From Candidatus Beckwithbacteria bacterium (GTDB taxonomy: Bacteria > Patescibacteriota > Microgenomatia > UBA1400 > UBA1449), in assembly GCA_012798485.1 (NCBI GenBank), contig JAAZND010000096.1:1-6808 (forward strand): a stretch of 6,808 bases of DNA. Direction: 5' to 3'. This document shows positions 1-5,788 of this stretch, one piece after another. The notes under the pieces are model-generated. The model saw only the letters and a program-made list of their open reading frames with translations. It had not been told where the DNA came from and searched no databases. Numbering within the stretch: the stretch's first letter is position 1; each line of letters opens with the position of its first letter. The position numbers and the translations under genes were made by a program.

Positions 1-102
1 ATTCAGAGGTATGAATAGATAATTATTCAAACTCCACTTAAAAGAAACAGAATTTAGATTTAATAATCGTAATAATAATCTTTACAAATTATTATTAAAA
101 AT

Positions 103-124
103 GTTTAGAGAAAACCCTCTAAAC
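103..124 (-). terminator. Stem-loop, possible weak terminator of the leftward lipoprotein operon
   Basis: GTTTAGAG (103-110) and CTCTAAAC (117-124) form a perfect 8-bp stem around a 6-base loop. Read on the minus strand the stem is followed by ATTTTTAATAAT, a short T tract that would suit a weak intrinsic terminator for transcripts coming from the HD and lipoprotein genes. On the plus strand no T tract follows. It also sits just ahead of the small plus-strand ORF, so it could instead be a leader structure. The stem is only half GC. Confidence 0.3.
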
Positions 125-145
125 TAGTCATGAACCTTATTAAAT

Positions 146-376
146 ATGAACATTAATTTTGATAAAACTAGTGAAATCTTAAAAATACTTAATATAGGAA
201 AAAGTTTTCGAATTTTTGGAGATCTTAGCCTTTTAATATCATTATGGAATTCAAATGAACTGACAATCAAAATATCTTTAATTACTTTTATTTTTGGGGC
301 TTTTGCTAGGATATTAGAAATGGTAAATAAATCTAAAAAAATTAGAGATAATATTTTATTACAAGCAACTTTTTGA
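146..376 (+). CDS. Hypothetical small membrane protein, possibly truncated by TGA
   Basis: I do not recognise the family. The 76-residue product starts at an ATG without a clear ribosome binding site. It has a hydrophobic stretch around residues 22-35 and a clearer membrane-like segment at 43-58 (ISLITFIFGAFARIL), followed by a basic loop (NKSKKIR). The stop is TGA at 374-376. The same frame stays open for 22 more codons to TAA at 443-445, and that extension reads as another membrane helix (TIFLILYILLINSHITIF). A single Trp TGG to TGA change in an original protein of about 99 residues would explain this. The extended frame ends two bases from the stop of the convergent lipoprotein gene. Base composition is visibly more AT-rich than the conserved neighbours, so this may be foreign, decaying or not coding. 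Confidence 0.4.
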   Translation: MNINFDKTSEILKILNIGKSFRIFGDLSLLISLWNSNELTIKISLITFIFGAFARILEMVNKSKKIRDNILLQATF

Positions 377-447
377 ACAATATTTTTAATACTTTATATT
401 TTATTAATAAACAGTCATATAACAATTTTTAGATTCCTAACTTAATT

Positions 448-720
448 TTACTTCTCAAACGCACCACAAATGCCTCGATAAAATTCAATCGGGTCGCAAC
501 CATATCCTTGAGGCATAATGCAATAAACCGAGCCATCTTGCCAAGTTTCAATCTTGCCGCCTTTATCACGACAAAAAACTTCAGCCTCATGCTCTGTCAC
601 ATTTTCTCTTTTTTGTAATACTTCTTCCACAGTAGGGATAGCTCCAGCTTCCGGCTCTACAGCACAAGCAGTAAACAAAAAACATATAATAATAAAAATC
701 AAAACAAATCTAATTTTCAT
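448..720 (-). CDS. DUF333-like cysteine-rich lipoprotein
   Basis: A 90-residue exported protein. Residues 1-18 form a type II signal peptide (basic MKIR, hydrophobic core, lipobox LFTAC), so Cys19 is the predicted lipidated residue and the protein should be membrane-anchored. The C-terminal half carries the DUF333 pattern: FC at 49-50, RDKGGKIE, then VYC ending at 67, Cys75, and the closing FYRGIC with Cys85. That matches the small exported domain often annotated 'putative hemolysin', whose real function is unknown. The frame is open further upstream inside the HD gene, but the ATG at 718-720 is chosen because it directly gives the signal peptide. It overlaps the last 11 bases of the HD gene, so translation is probably coupled and the two co-transcribed. 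The stop is TAA. Export and family are well supported; the role is not. Confidence 0.82.
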   Translation of the reverse strand: MKIRFVLIFIIICFLFTACAVEPEAGAIPTVEEVLQKRENVTEHEAEVFCRDKGGKIETWQDGSVYCIMPQGYGCDPIEFYRGICGAFEK

Positions 721-1774
721 TGTCTTTTTTAAAATCTTTAAGAAGCTCTTTAGTTTTAGTTTTATTAACTTTTCTAGGTTTAAAACTATCAGCCCGGTCA
801 ATAATATGCTGGCGTTTCAATTCTTTTAAAATCCGATGAGCCAGTAAATAATTGACTTGTAAATTTTCCTGAAGAGTTTTGTTATCAATATTCCCATTCT
901 TTATACACAAATTTAAAACATTTGGCAATAAAAGCTCGACTTCTTCTTTATTTAAATATTTATACTTACTCTTGGGCAATTTGATTTTTTTAGTTTTATC
1001 TTTAAGTTTGATTGGTAAAATTCCCTGTTGTTTGAAAGCCAATTCTTCTTGCCCTAGTATCATTTCTTCAAATTGCAGGGAGGCATCTGAATCTATTTCT
1101 TCCACATTGTTGTTTTCTTCATACTCTAATTTTTCTTCGTCTGGAATTGGTAAGGGACTTCTTTTGACGCCTTCTTTTTCTTCTTTATCCAAAATTTCTA
1201 AAAGCTCCACAAACTGATCCAAAAGACTATCGAGCTCCTGCACTAAAGGATGAACTAAAGTCTGCTGCAGCATCAAACACAAAGTATCATAATACCAAAG
1301 CATTTTTTCAGGACCACGATGAAAAAGACTAAAATAATTCATCCCAAATTCTTCAAGGCTTGCAATTAAAGTTTGAATATTATGAATTTTATCAGCACAA
1401 CACAGCAATTTGGTTTTTTCGCTTCCTTCTTTAATTTTCTGAATATAAAGTTCTTTGCGTTTTTCCCAATCACGATCGCGATCAAGATTAAAATCATCAC
1501 TCACACTTTTGACCAGATTAAACACATCCTCGCCGCAAGCATTAATAATTTCATCGTCCGGACAATCAGTTTCTTCCAGAAGATCATGACAAAAAGCAGC
1601 AGCTATCAGCTCATCATCGCTGGAAGTTCTAGTCAAAATCATGGCTACAGAAACCGGATGAGTAAAATACTCAAAATCATTTAATTTGCGCATTTGACCG
1701 CTATGCCAAAAAGAGGCAAGACGAATAGCGTTTTCAATAAGAGGTGAAAAAAAAGTAATTTGCTGATCATCCAT
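710..1774 (-). CDS. RelA/SpoT-type HD phosphohydrolase fused to an FtsK-gamma-like winged helix
   Basis: A 354-residue cytosolic protein. Residues about 10-190 match the metal-dependent HD hydrolase domain of RelA/SpoT and small alarmone hydrolases: HSGQMRK, FTHP (His39), HDLLEET (His63, Asp64) and ADKIHN (Asp128, Asn132). This predicts Mn2+-dependent hydrolysis of (p)ppGpp or a related nucleotide. In Rel enzymes the motif is HDxxED; here the second acid is Glu68, a conservative change that could affect activity. No synthetase domain follows. Residues about 198-260 are a charged, acidic linker. Residues about 276-336 align with the FtsK/SpoIIIE gamma winged helix (GNIDNKTLQ, NYLLAHRILKELK, FKPRKV), a DNA-binding fold. 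The tail is Lys-rich. The start ATG lies six bases after a plausible -10. The lipoprotein gene overlaps its 3' end. The HD assignment is strong, the substrate is inferred, and the winged helix rests on motif resemblance. Confidence 0.88.
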   Translation of the reverse strand: MDDQQITFFSPLIENAIRLASFWHSGQMRKLNDFEYFTHPVSVAMILTRTSSDDELIAAAFCHDLLEETDCPDDEIINACGEDVFNLVKSVSDDFNLDRDRDWEKRKELYIQKIKEGSEKTKLLCCADKIHNIQTLIASLEEFGMNYFSLFHRGPEKMLWYYDTLCLMLQQTLVHPLVQELDSLLDQFVELLEILDKEEKEGVKRSPLPIPDEEKLEYEENNNVEEIDSDASLQFEEMILGQEELAFKQQGILPIKLKDKTKKIKLPKSKYKYLNKEEVELLLPNVLNLCIKNGNIDNKTLQENLQVNYLLAHRILKELKRQHIIDRADSFKPRKVNKTKTKELLKDFKKDNEN

Positions 1775-1780
1775 AATTAT

Positions 1781-1809
1781 AAAATAGCAGAAAATCTTAC
1801 CCCTGTCAT
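1781..1809 (-). promoter_or_regulatory. Predicted near-leaderless promoter of the HD gene
   Basis: On the minus strand a -35 ATGACA (1804-1809, five of six to TTGACA) is followed by a 17-base spacer and a -10 TATTTT (1781-1786). Six bases then separate the -10 from the ATG, so transcription would start at or next to the start codon. The -35 is the complement of TGTCAT, the end of a dispersed repeat. The geometry closely matches the promoter at 6587-6614. Confidence 0.5.
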
Positions 1810-1842
1810 TTCGACGAAGAATAAAATTTTACTTTGTCATTC
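1804..1842 (+). repeat. Two partial TGTCATT-type repeat ends
   Basis: TGTCATTTCGACGAAG (1804-1819) and TGTCATTC (1835-1842) both begin with the TGTCATT end shared by the hairpin repeats at 1877-1917 and 6609-6657. They look like degenerate or truncated copies of one dispersed family that fills the spacer between the helicase and HD genes. Confidence 0.4.
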
Positions 1843-1876
1843 TAATCCACCAACTGGCAGTTTCAGGATTTATCTT

Positions 1877-1917
1877 TATAGATTCCGGAAAAGACTAAGG
1901 TCTTTACCGGAATGACA
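1877..1917 (-). repeat. Dispersed palindromic repeat, TGTCATTCC...GGAATCTATA type
   Basis: Read on the minus strand this begins TGTCATTCCGG and ends CCGGAATCTATA. Its core (1882-1913) is an inverted repeat with 14-base arms, ATTCCGGAAAAGAC and GTCTTTACCGGAAT, with one mismatched pair and a 4-base loop. The outer ends are the same as those of the copy at 6609-6657 although the inner sequence differs. It lies just downstream of the helicase gene and could form a 3' RNA hairpin, but no T tract follows, so it is not a typical terminator. Confidence 0.75.
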
Positions 1918-1919
1918 CT

Positions 1920-1961
1920 TACTAAACACTATATACTTAATACTTTCTACTTACTACTTCT
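1920..1961. repeat. Degenerate 7-base tandem repeat (TACTTNN)6
   Basis: Six consecutive heptamers are visible on the plus strand: TACTAAA, CACTATA, TACTTAA, TACTTTC, TACTTAC and TACTTCT. The array fills 42 bases exactly and abuts the stop codon of the helicase gene at 1962. The units differ at two or three positions, so this is an aged minisatellite-like array. No function is evident. Confidence 0.6.
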
Positions 1962-3149
1962 TCAGTCGCCAACAACAATTAATTCCTCCTGAGCTCTTGT
2001 CACAGCAGTATAAAGCCAACGTTGCCACTGTTCGTCACTCATATGTTTATTACGCTCTTCAAACAAAATCACTTTGCGAGCTTGGCTACCTTGAGCTTTA
2101 TGCACAGTCAGACAATAACCAAAATCAAACAGTTCACCAATTTGCCGGTATGAAATTCCTTCAATTGAATTAATTTTGTTAGCATTATTAAATTGATAAG
2201 CTGAAATTTTTCCAGTAAAAGTGCTATTATCGTCCATTTTCAAATCAACCAAAAACCAATGCAGATTGCCTCTTTTATCTCTTTCTTCCTCTAGAGAAAT
2301 GATTTTACCCATCATGCCATTATAAATACCTTTTTGCCAGTTGTTTCTTAGACAAATCAAACGATCGCCAACCACAGGATTTTTATCTAATTCATATAAA
2401 TCAAAAAAATTAGCTCTAATCTGGTTATTAATTTTAATTCTATTGTGATTCATCCCAACTAGAAATAAAGTTTCTTCATTCCAGCTTTGGAGTAAATTTT
2501 GCATAAGATCATAAATATCAGGATCAGTCCGACTATATTTAACAACGCCTTGACCAAAGTTTTTAACAGGAATTTTGCCAGTTTCTCTCACAATTTGAGA
2601 TAAAGCAATAATCGGACTATCTTGAGCTTGACGATGAATTTTAGTCAAAGTCATATCCGGTTTTTGCATCAGATTAAATTGACCGTTAATCGGAGGCAAT
2701 TGACCATGATCACCAACAGCCAAAATAGGGATTTTAAAACTCAAAAGATCCTGCCAAATTCTTTCATCCATCATTGAAGCTTCATCCACAATAATTAGAT
2801 CAGCTTTGACTTCTTCTTTTTTACGCCAGGCAATAGCATTACCTCGTTCATCATCAATCGGTTCGTAAATAAGCGAATGAATTGTGCTTACCCGATCCTG
2901 TTTAAAAATGCATTGGAAAGAGAGTAGGTTGGCTTGTAAAACTCGGCTGGCTTTACCAGTATAAGAGCAAAAAACTACCTTGAGTTTGGGATTTTTGCGT
3001 GATAAAACTTTGCGAAAGACCGAAATAAGGGTGGTTTTGCCGGTGCCGGCAAAACCACCAAAAGTAATAAAAGGTTTTTTTGGTTTTTCCTGCCATGAAA
3101 GCAAATTATCCAAAACTTGTTTCTGATCGCAAGTAAGAGTAAAAAGCAT
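1962..3149 (-). CDS. Dda/RecD-like superfamily 1B DNA helicase
   Basis: A 395-residue ATP-dependent helicase, compact like phage T4 Dda and lacking the long N-terminal part of RecD2. Motifs in order: a Q-motif-like start (TCDQKQVLDNLL), Walker A GFAGTGKTT (32-40), motif Ia CSYTGKASRVL (61-71), Walker B VDEASMMD (121-128), motif III GDHGQLPP (146-153), the HR of motif IV (IHRQ, 171-174), motif V LTVHKAQGSQ (347-356) and motif VI YTAVTRAQEELIVVGD (380-395). The family unwinds DNA 5' to 3' and serves in repair or replication restart; the partner here is unknown. The ATG at 3149 is chosen because the open frame to 3269 adds a hydrophobic stretch running into the 3' end of the CorA gene. A TAAAAT -10-like hexamer lies five bases upstream. 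The stop is TGA, next to a heptamer repeat array. Confidence 0.9.
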   Translation of the reverse strand: MLFTLTCDQKQVLDNLLSWQEKPKKPFITFGGFAGTGKTTLISVFRKVLSRKNPKLKVVFCSYTGKASRVLQANLLSFQCIFKQDRVSTIHSLIYEPIDDERGNAIAWRKKEEVKADLIIVDEASMMDERIWQDLLSFKIPILAVGDHGQLPPINGQFNLMQKPDMTLTKIHRQAQDSPIIALSQIVRETGKIPVKNFGQGVVKYSRTDPDIYDLMQNLLQSWNEETLFLVGMNHNRIKINNQIRANFFDLYELDKNPVVGDRLICLRNNWQKGIYNGMMGKIISLEEERDKRGNLHWFLVDLKMDDNSTFTGKISAYQFNNANKINSIEGISYRQIGELFDFGYCLTVHKAQGSQARKVILFEERNKHMSDEQWQRWLYTAVTRAQEELIVVGD

Positions 3150-3154
3150 AAAAA

Positions 3155-3160
3155 ATTTTA
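3155..3160 (-). promoter_or_regulatory. Possible -10 box of the helicase gene
   Basis: TAAAAT on the minus strand (five of six to TATAAT) ends five bases before the ATG, the same near-leaderless spacing seen for the HD and glycosidase-like genes. No convincing -35 lies at 16-18 bases, and the local sequence is AT-rich, so chance is possible. Confidence 0.3.
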
Positions 3161-3216
3161 AAAAATAAAAACTGGGTTTGATTGTGCGCGATTTAGGATA
3201 AATTTTCAAGAAGAAT

Positions 3217-4149
3217 TTACAACCACTTCTTGCGGTAAAAAATAAAAAGCACAGTAAAAGAACAAGCAAAAGTCATAAGAAATACAAACCAAAAAGCAAA
3301 AGGATGATCATCAAACGGCAATCGTACATTCATCCCATAAAAACTGGCAAAAATCGTCGGGATTGTCATAATAATTGTAAAAGAAGTGAAAAATTTAATT
3401 ACTTTATTTAATTTGTTGGTAAAAATAATTTGATAAGAATCACGCAGACCTATAATTCTTTTGAGAATCACCTGACAAATATTTACTGACTGACGAATAT
3501 CAATCAGTAAATCAGTATAAAGATCTTTATCTTCTTTGTATTGTTTAATTATTTCTCCAGACAAAAGATTGGAAAAAACATTTTCCATTGGCACCAAAGC
3601 AGACAAGTATTGATTTACAATTTCTTCATATTGAATCAAAGAGGAGATATTGCCTTCACCAATATTTTTAAGATCCAATTTCTGATCAGATACTTGTTTG
3701 GAAACATCGTTAATTTTTCGGGTAAATTCTTTGGCAATCCTCAACAAAATATAAAGTAATAGCTTTGATTGCTGAGTGGTTGCTAGATTGTTATTTTCTT
3801 TAATCAGTTCATGAATAATATTATTTTTGCATGGGGAAATGGTAATAAAATATTTTTGTGATAGGATAATAGTTAAAGTTTTAGTATAAAGATCTTCAGT
3901 ATGGTTTGCTCCATTTAAAACTGGTGTTCTGACGAAAATCATTAATTTATCGTTTTTCTTTTCCAAACGAGGAATTTCATATAGATCGTTACTATCCCTA
4001 ATATCTTCATGTAAAAGCTCTGTCAAATTTGAAATTTCTTCCAGTTCTTCTTTGGTTGGATCTTCTAAATTAATCCAAACACCAGGCCTTATCCTATTTG
4101 AGGAAAAAAAGTTTTTACTTTTTAAAGTTTTAAAAAATATCTGTCTCAT
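3217..4149 (-). CDS. corA: CorA-family Mg2+/divalent cation channel
   Basis: A 310-residue inner-membrane protein of normal CorA length. The N-terminal half is the cytosolic domain (WINLEDPTKEELEEIS near the start, then a long charged helical region through about residue 250). Two membrane helices end the protein: about 252-271, running straight into the signature YGMNV (GMN at 272-274), and about 284-305, followed by the basic tail YRKKWL. CorA forms pentamers that let Mg2+, or sometimes Co2+ or Ni2+, enter the cell. The periplasmic loop after GMN is short and acidic (RLPFDDHPF). The ATG at 4149 is preferred; a GTG at 4168-4170 would add seven residues. The helicase gene starts 67 bases downstream on the same strand, so co-transcription is possible although that gene may have its own -10. 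Confidence 0.93.
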   Translation of the reverse strand: MRQIFFKTLKSKNFFSSNRIRPGVWINLEDPTKEELEEISNLTELLHEDIRDSNDLYEIPRLEKKNDKLMIFVRTPVLNGANHTEDLYTKTLTIILSQKYFITISPCKNNIIHELIKENNNLATTQQSKLLLYILLRIAKEFTRKINDVSKQVSDQKLDLKNIGEGNISSLIQYEEIVNQYLSALVPMENVFSNLLSGEIIKQYKEDKDLYTDLLIDIRQSVNICQVILKRIIGLRDSYQIIFTNKLNKVIKFFTSFTIIMTIPTIFASFYGMNVRLPFDDHPFAFWFVFLMTFACSFTVLFIFYRKKWL

Positions 4150-4153
4150 TAGA

Positions 4154-4185
4154 ACTAATCGCGAATACACTAATCAAAACTAATA
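4154..4185. repeat. ACTAATC direct repeats upstream of corA
   Basis: ACTAATC occurs at 4154-4160 and 4169-4175, and ACTAAT at 4180-4185, with the palindromic TTCGCGAA-like GCGAAT between the first two. They cover the corA start region. This may be a short dispersed repeat or a regulatory direct repeat; the copies are too few to decide. Confidence 0.3.
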
Positions 4186-4191
4186 TACAAA

Positions 4192-4579
4192 TTAATTATA
4201 TGAATTAATTATTCGACGATATTTAATTCCATTTTTTATGAAATAAATCAAAATCGCTAATTTTAAATCTATATTTTTTAAATAAGTCATTATTTACTTA
4301 ATATGAACATATCCTAATCTAGCTTGAACTTTTAATTCACTAAAATTTTATCTTCTGCTATAAAATCTGCAAAGTATTTTCCCAAAATTTGATCTTTATA
4401 TTTTAAATTTATCAATTTCTCTTTTTCAAAATTATAATGATTCCTTTTCAATTCAAAATCAAGTAATCTTTGATAATATTTCTCATTCATCCCAAATCCT
4501 ACTTCATTATAAAGATCAAATGCTATCCCTATTATTTTATAACTCAATTCAGGATATAAATTTTATTTTTAATATCCAT
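4192..4579 (-). pseudogene. GxxExxY-family protein, decayed (two frameshifts and one nonsense codon)
   Basis: Joining three frame segments recovers an almost complete GxxExxY protein of about 128 residues. It starts at ATG 4577-4579 (MDIKNKIY), then has an apparent extra AT dinucleotide near 4554-4558, after which the frame reads PELSYKIIGIAFDLYNEVG, YYQRLLDFELKRN and DFIAEDKILV. A one-base loss near 4339 moves the frame to ELKVQARLGYVHIK, a TAA at 4294-4296 replaces a codon that is usually Gln in relatives (CAA to TAA), and the frame continues ITYLKN-like to LAILIYFIKNGIKYRRI, ending at TAA 4192-4194. The family has a PD-(D/E)XK nuclease-like core (D...E-x-K) of unclear function; here the ELK part lies beyond the first break. 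The longest intact piece (4332-4547, TTG start) cannot make a whole domain. The sequence is more AT-rich than its neighbours. Confidence 0.85.
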
Positions 4580-4679
4580 AAAAAATAATAATTAGCATAT
4601 TAATATTAATTTCGTATATTAGTGATTTCTAATAAATTGTGAAGGATTTAGAAGTCTTTTGCAAGGATCATAAAAGCAG

Positions 4680-4705
4680 TATCATTCTTAAGCAGAACGA
4701 AGTAG
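4680..4705 (+). repeat. Degenerate TGTCATTC-type repeat copy
   Basis: TATCATTCTTAAGCAGAACG (from 4680) followed by AAGTAG resembles the TGTCATTC...GAACGAAG type of dispersed repeat, with its first bases altered. It abuts the stop codon of the AtpI-like gene. The likeness to the copies at 1804 and 6609 is limited to the TCATTC end. Confidence 0.35.
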
Positions 4706-4927
4706 TTATTTCTTATTTTTTAAAAATGGTTTTAATACCTGGTAAACACTTACAAAACTTAAAATAAATCCCAAAACAATTCCACCTAAAGTAAAAAGGT
4801 GATCAGTTTTAAACTGTTTATCTAAAAACACACCAATCAAAATACAAATTAAAATCGGAGCAATTATTGAAATCCCCAACTGATACATTAAACCAAGCAG
4901 ATAGAATTTTTCAAATTTCTTATCCAT
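4706..4927 (-). CDS. AtpI/ATPase_gene1-like small membrane protein
   Basis: A 73-residue protein with two membrane helices, about 12-34 and 45-66, and a basic C-terminus (KPFLKNKK). The layout YQLGIS-helix-GVFLD (Asp36)-loop-FTLGGIVLGF-helix matches the AtpI/ATPase_gene1 family, normally the first gene of F-type ATP synthase operons, where it helps c-ring assembly or Mg2+ handling. No ATP synthase gene lies in the window; the next gene downstream is a pseudogene, so this is an orphan copy or the remains of another arrangement. The ATG at 4925-4927 keeps the family N-terminus. It lies only five bases after the T tract of a strong terminator, with no space for a normal ribosome binding site or an evident promoter. 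An internal Met14 start would cut into the family motif. Confidence 0.75.
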   Translation of the reverse strand: MDKKFEKFYLLGLMYQLGISIIAPILICILIGVFLDKQFKTDHLFTLGGIVLGFILSFVSVYQVLKPFLKNKK

Positions 4928-4932
4928 AAAGT

Positions 4933-4961
4933 AAAAAGCCCCGCCAAAGGCGGGGCTTTTT
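4933..4961. terminator. Strong bidirectional intrinsic terminator between the SIMPL and AtpI-like genes
   Basis: AAAAAGCCCCGCC (4933-4945), loop AAA (4946-4948) and GGCGGGGCTTTTT (4949-4961) give a perfect stem: eight GC pairs extended by five A:T pairs, with a five-T run on either strand. It starts eight bases beyond the SIMPL stop codon and would end that transcript. It is the most GC-rich spot in the window. Its minus-strand T tract ends five bases before the AtpI-like ATG. Confidence 0.93.
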
Positions 4962-4968
4962 CAAATAC

Positions 4969-5691
4969 TTATTTCAATTCAAAAACCACAGTCACAGTTT
5001 TATAAACCGTAGAAGTCCCAGGATTAAGTTCAGCGCCACCTCCACCGCCCATACCCATTGCTGAATATCGATAAATCCCAGCATCACTACCACTTTCAAT
5101 AATATTAATCACTTTTCCTAGTCTTCGATTGGACGAAGCAGCCATTTCTTCAGCTTTCTTTTTAGCATCTGTAATTGCCAACGTTAAAAGCTGGGTATCA
5201 AGGTCTTTAGTATTATCCGTAGCAAAGCTAGGTCCATAAACAGAGGTAGCTCCACTTTGACCTAAAAGACCTGCCATTTCTTGAGCTTTACTTGCATCAT
5301 TAAGTTTAATTGTCACACTGTTGCTTACCGACCAAGTTCCACTTTGAGAGTAAGCTGGATCGTTTTTATAAATACTCATACTTTCAGTCTTAATATCTTT
5401 ATCGGCAATGCCAAATTCTTTAATTTTAGCCACCATTTCATTCACAGTTTTATTAACTTCATCAATTGCGGTTTGTTTATCATCGTTGGAAACTGCTACA
5501 GTTGCATTAAAAGTAGCAATTTGATTAGTTTGATCACCTTTAGCTTCTCCTGTCACTGTAATGGTAGAACTTTGGGCAAATTCGACTTTACCCCAATTAA
5601 TATTCCCCCATGGGATAAAATAGGCAGCCAGTCCCAAAAAAACTGCTAATAAAAAACTAAAAAACAATATTGGAAAAATTTGTTCTTTCAT
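4969..5691 (-). CDS. SIMPL-domain (DUF541) membrane-anchored protein
   Basis: A 240-residue protein. Residues about 5-27 form one hydrophobic segment (signal anchor or uncleaved signal), so the rest should face outside the membrane. The SIMPL domain follows: SSTITVTGEAKG (41-52), the helix TAIDEVNKTVNEMVAKIKEF, the KDIKTESMSIY strand (98-108), the conserved late helix DAKKKAEEMAASSNRRLGK (175-193), and the C-terminal strand TVYKTVTVVFELK. A GMGMGGGGGA loop (212-221) precedes the last strand, as usual for the family. SIMPL proteins assemble into oligomeric envelope structures, but their function is mostly unknown; some link to stress or signalling. The ATG at 5689-5691 is preferred over a TTG at 5707-5709 because the latter puts non-conserved residues before the MKEQ start. 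A terminator follows directly. Confidence 0.92.
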   Translation of the reverse strand: MKEQIFPILFFSFLLAVFLGLAAYFIPWGNINWGKVEFAQSSTITVTGEAKGDQTNQIATFNATVAVSNDDKQTAIDEVNKTVNEMVAKIKEFGIADKDIKTESMSIYKNDPAYSQSGTWSVSNSVTIKLNDASKAQEMAGLLGQSGATSVYGPSFATDNTKDLDTQLLTLAITDAKKKAEEMAASSNRRLGKVINIIESGSDAGIYRYSAMGMGGGGGAELNPGTSTVYKTVTVVFELK

Positions 5692-5702
5692 AAAAGTAAT
5701 TA

Positions 5703-5721
5703 ATGACAATTATCTTGTCAT
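5703..5721. promoter_or_regulatory. Inverted repeat ahead of the SIMPL gene, possible operator
   Basis: ATGACAA (5703-5709) and TTGTCAT (5715-5721) form a perfect 7-bp inverted repeat with a five-base centre, ending about a dozen bases before the SIMPL ATG. The centre overlaps GATAAT on the minus strand (5709-5714), five of six to a -10 box. This could be an operator over a promoter, or a remnant of the TGTCAT repeat family. No good -35 was found. Confidence 0.35.
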
Positions 5722-5788
5722 CAAAATTTTAAATTTGATAACAAACTTAGAATAACATAAGAAGAGTCAACTTCACAAGACACATTGA

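Noticed and set aside
146..376. Alternative genetic code with TGA as sense
   Set aside because: The helicase gene ends with TGA, Trp is encoded by TGG, and no conserved gene in the window carries an in-frame TGA.
554..1684. Plus-strand frames of about 90-110 codons opposite the lipoprotein and HD genes
   Set aside because: They are antisense shadows of well-supported genes with low-complexity Ser/Phe-rich translations and no family motifs.
1776..1781. Perfect TATAAT just before the HD-gene ATG
   Set aside because: It ends one base before the start codon, so transcription would begin inside the gene; the TATTTT box five bases upstream pairs better with the ATGACA -35.
1882..1913. Hairpin after the helicase gene as an intrinsic terminator
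   Set aside because: Neither strand has a T tract after the stem, and the sequence belongs to the dispersed repeat family.
3150..3269. Upstream extension of the helicase frame with a signal-peptide-like hydrophobic N-terminus
   Set aside because: It overlaps the 3' end of corA, is hydrophobic by frame chance, and a helicase of this type is cytosolic; the ATG at 3149 starts right before the conserved region.
5281..5649. Plus-strand frame opposite the SIMPL gene
   Set aside because: Antisense to a strongly supported domain and without recognisable features.
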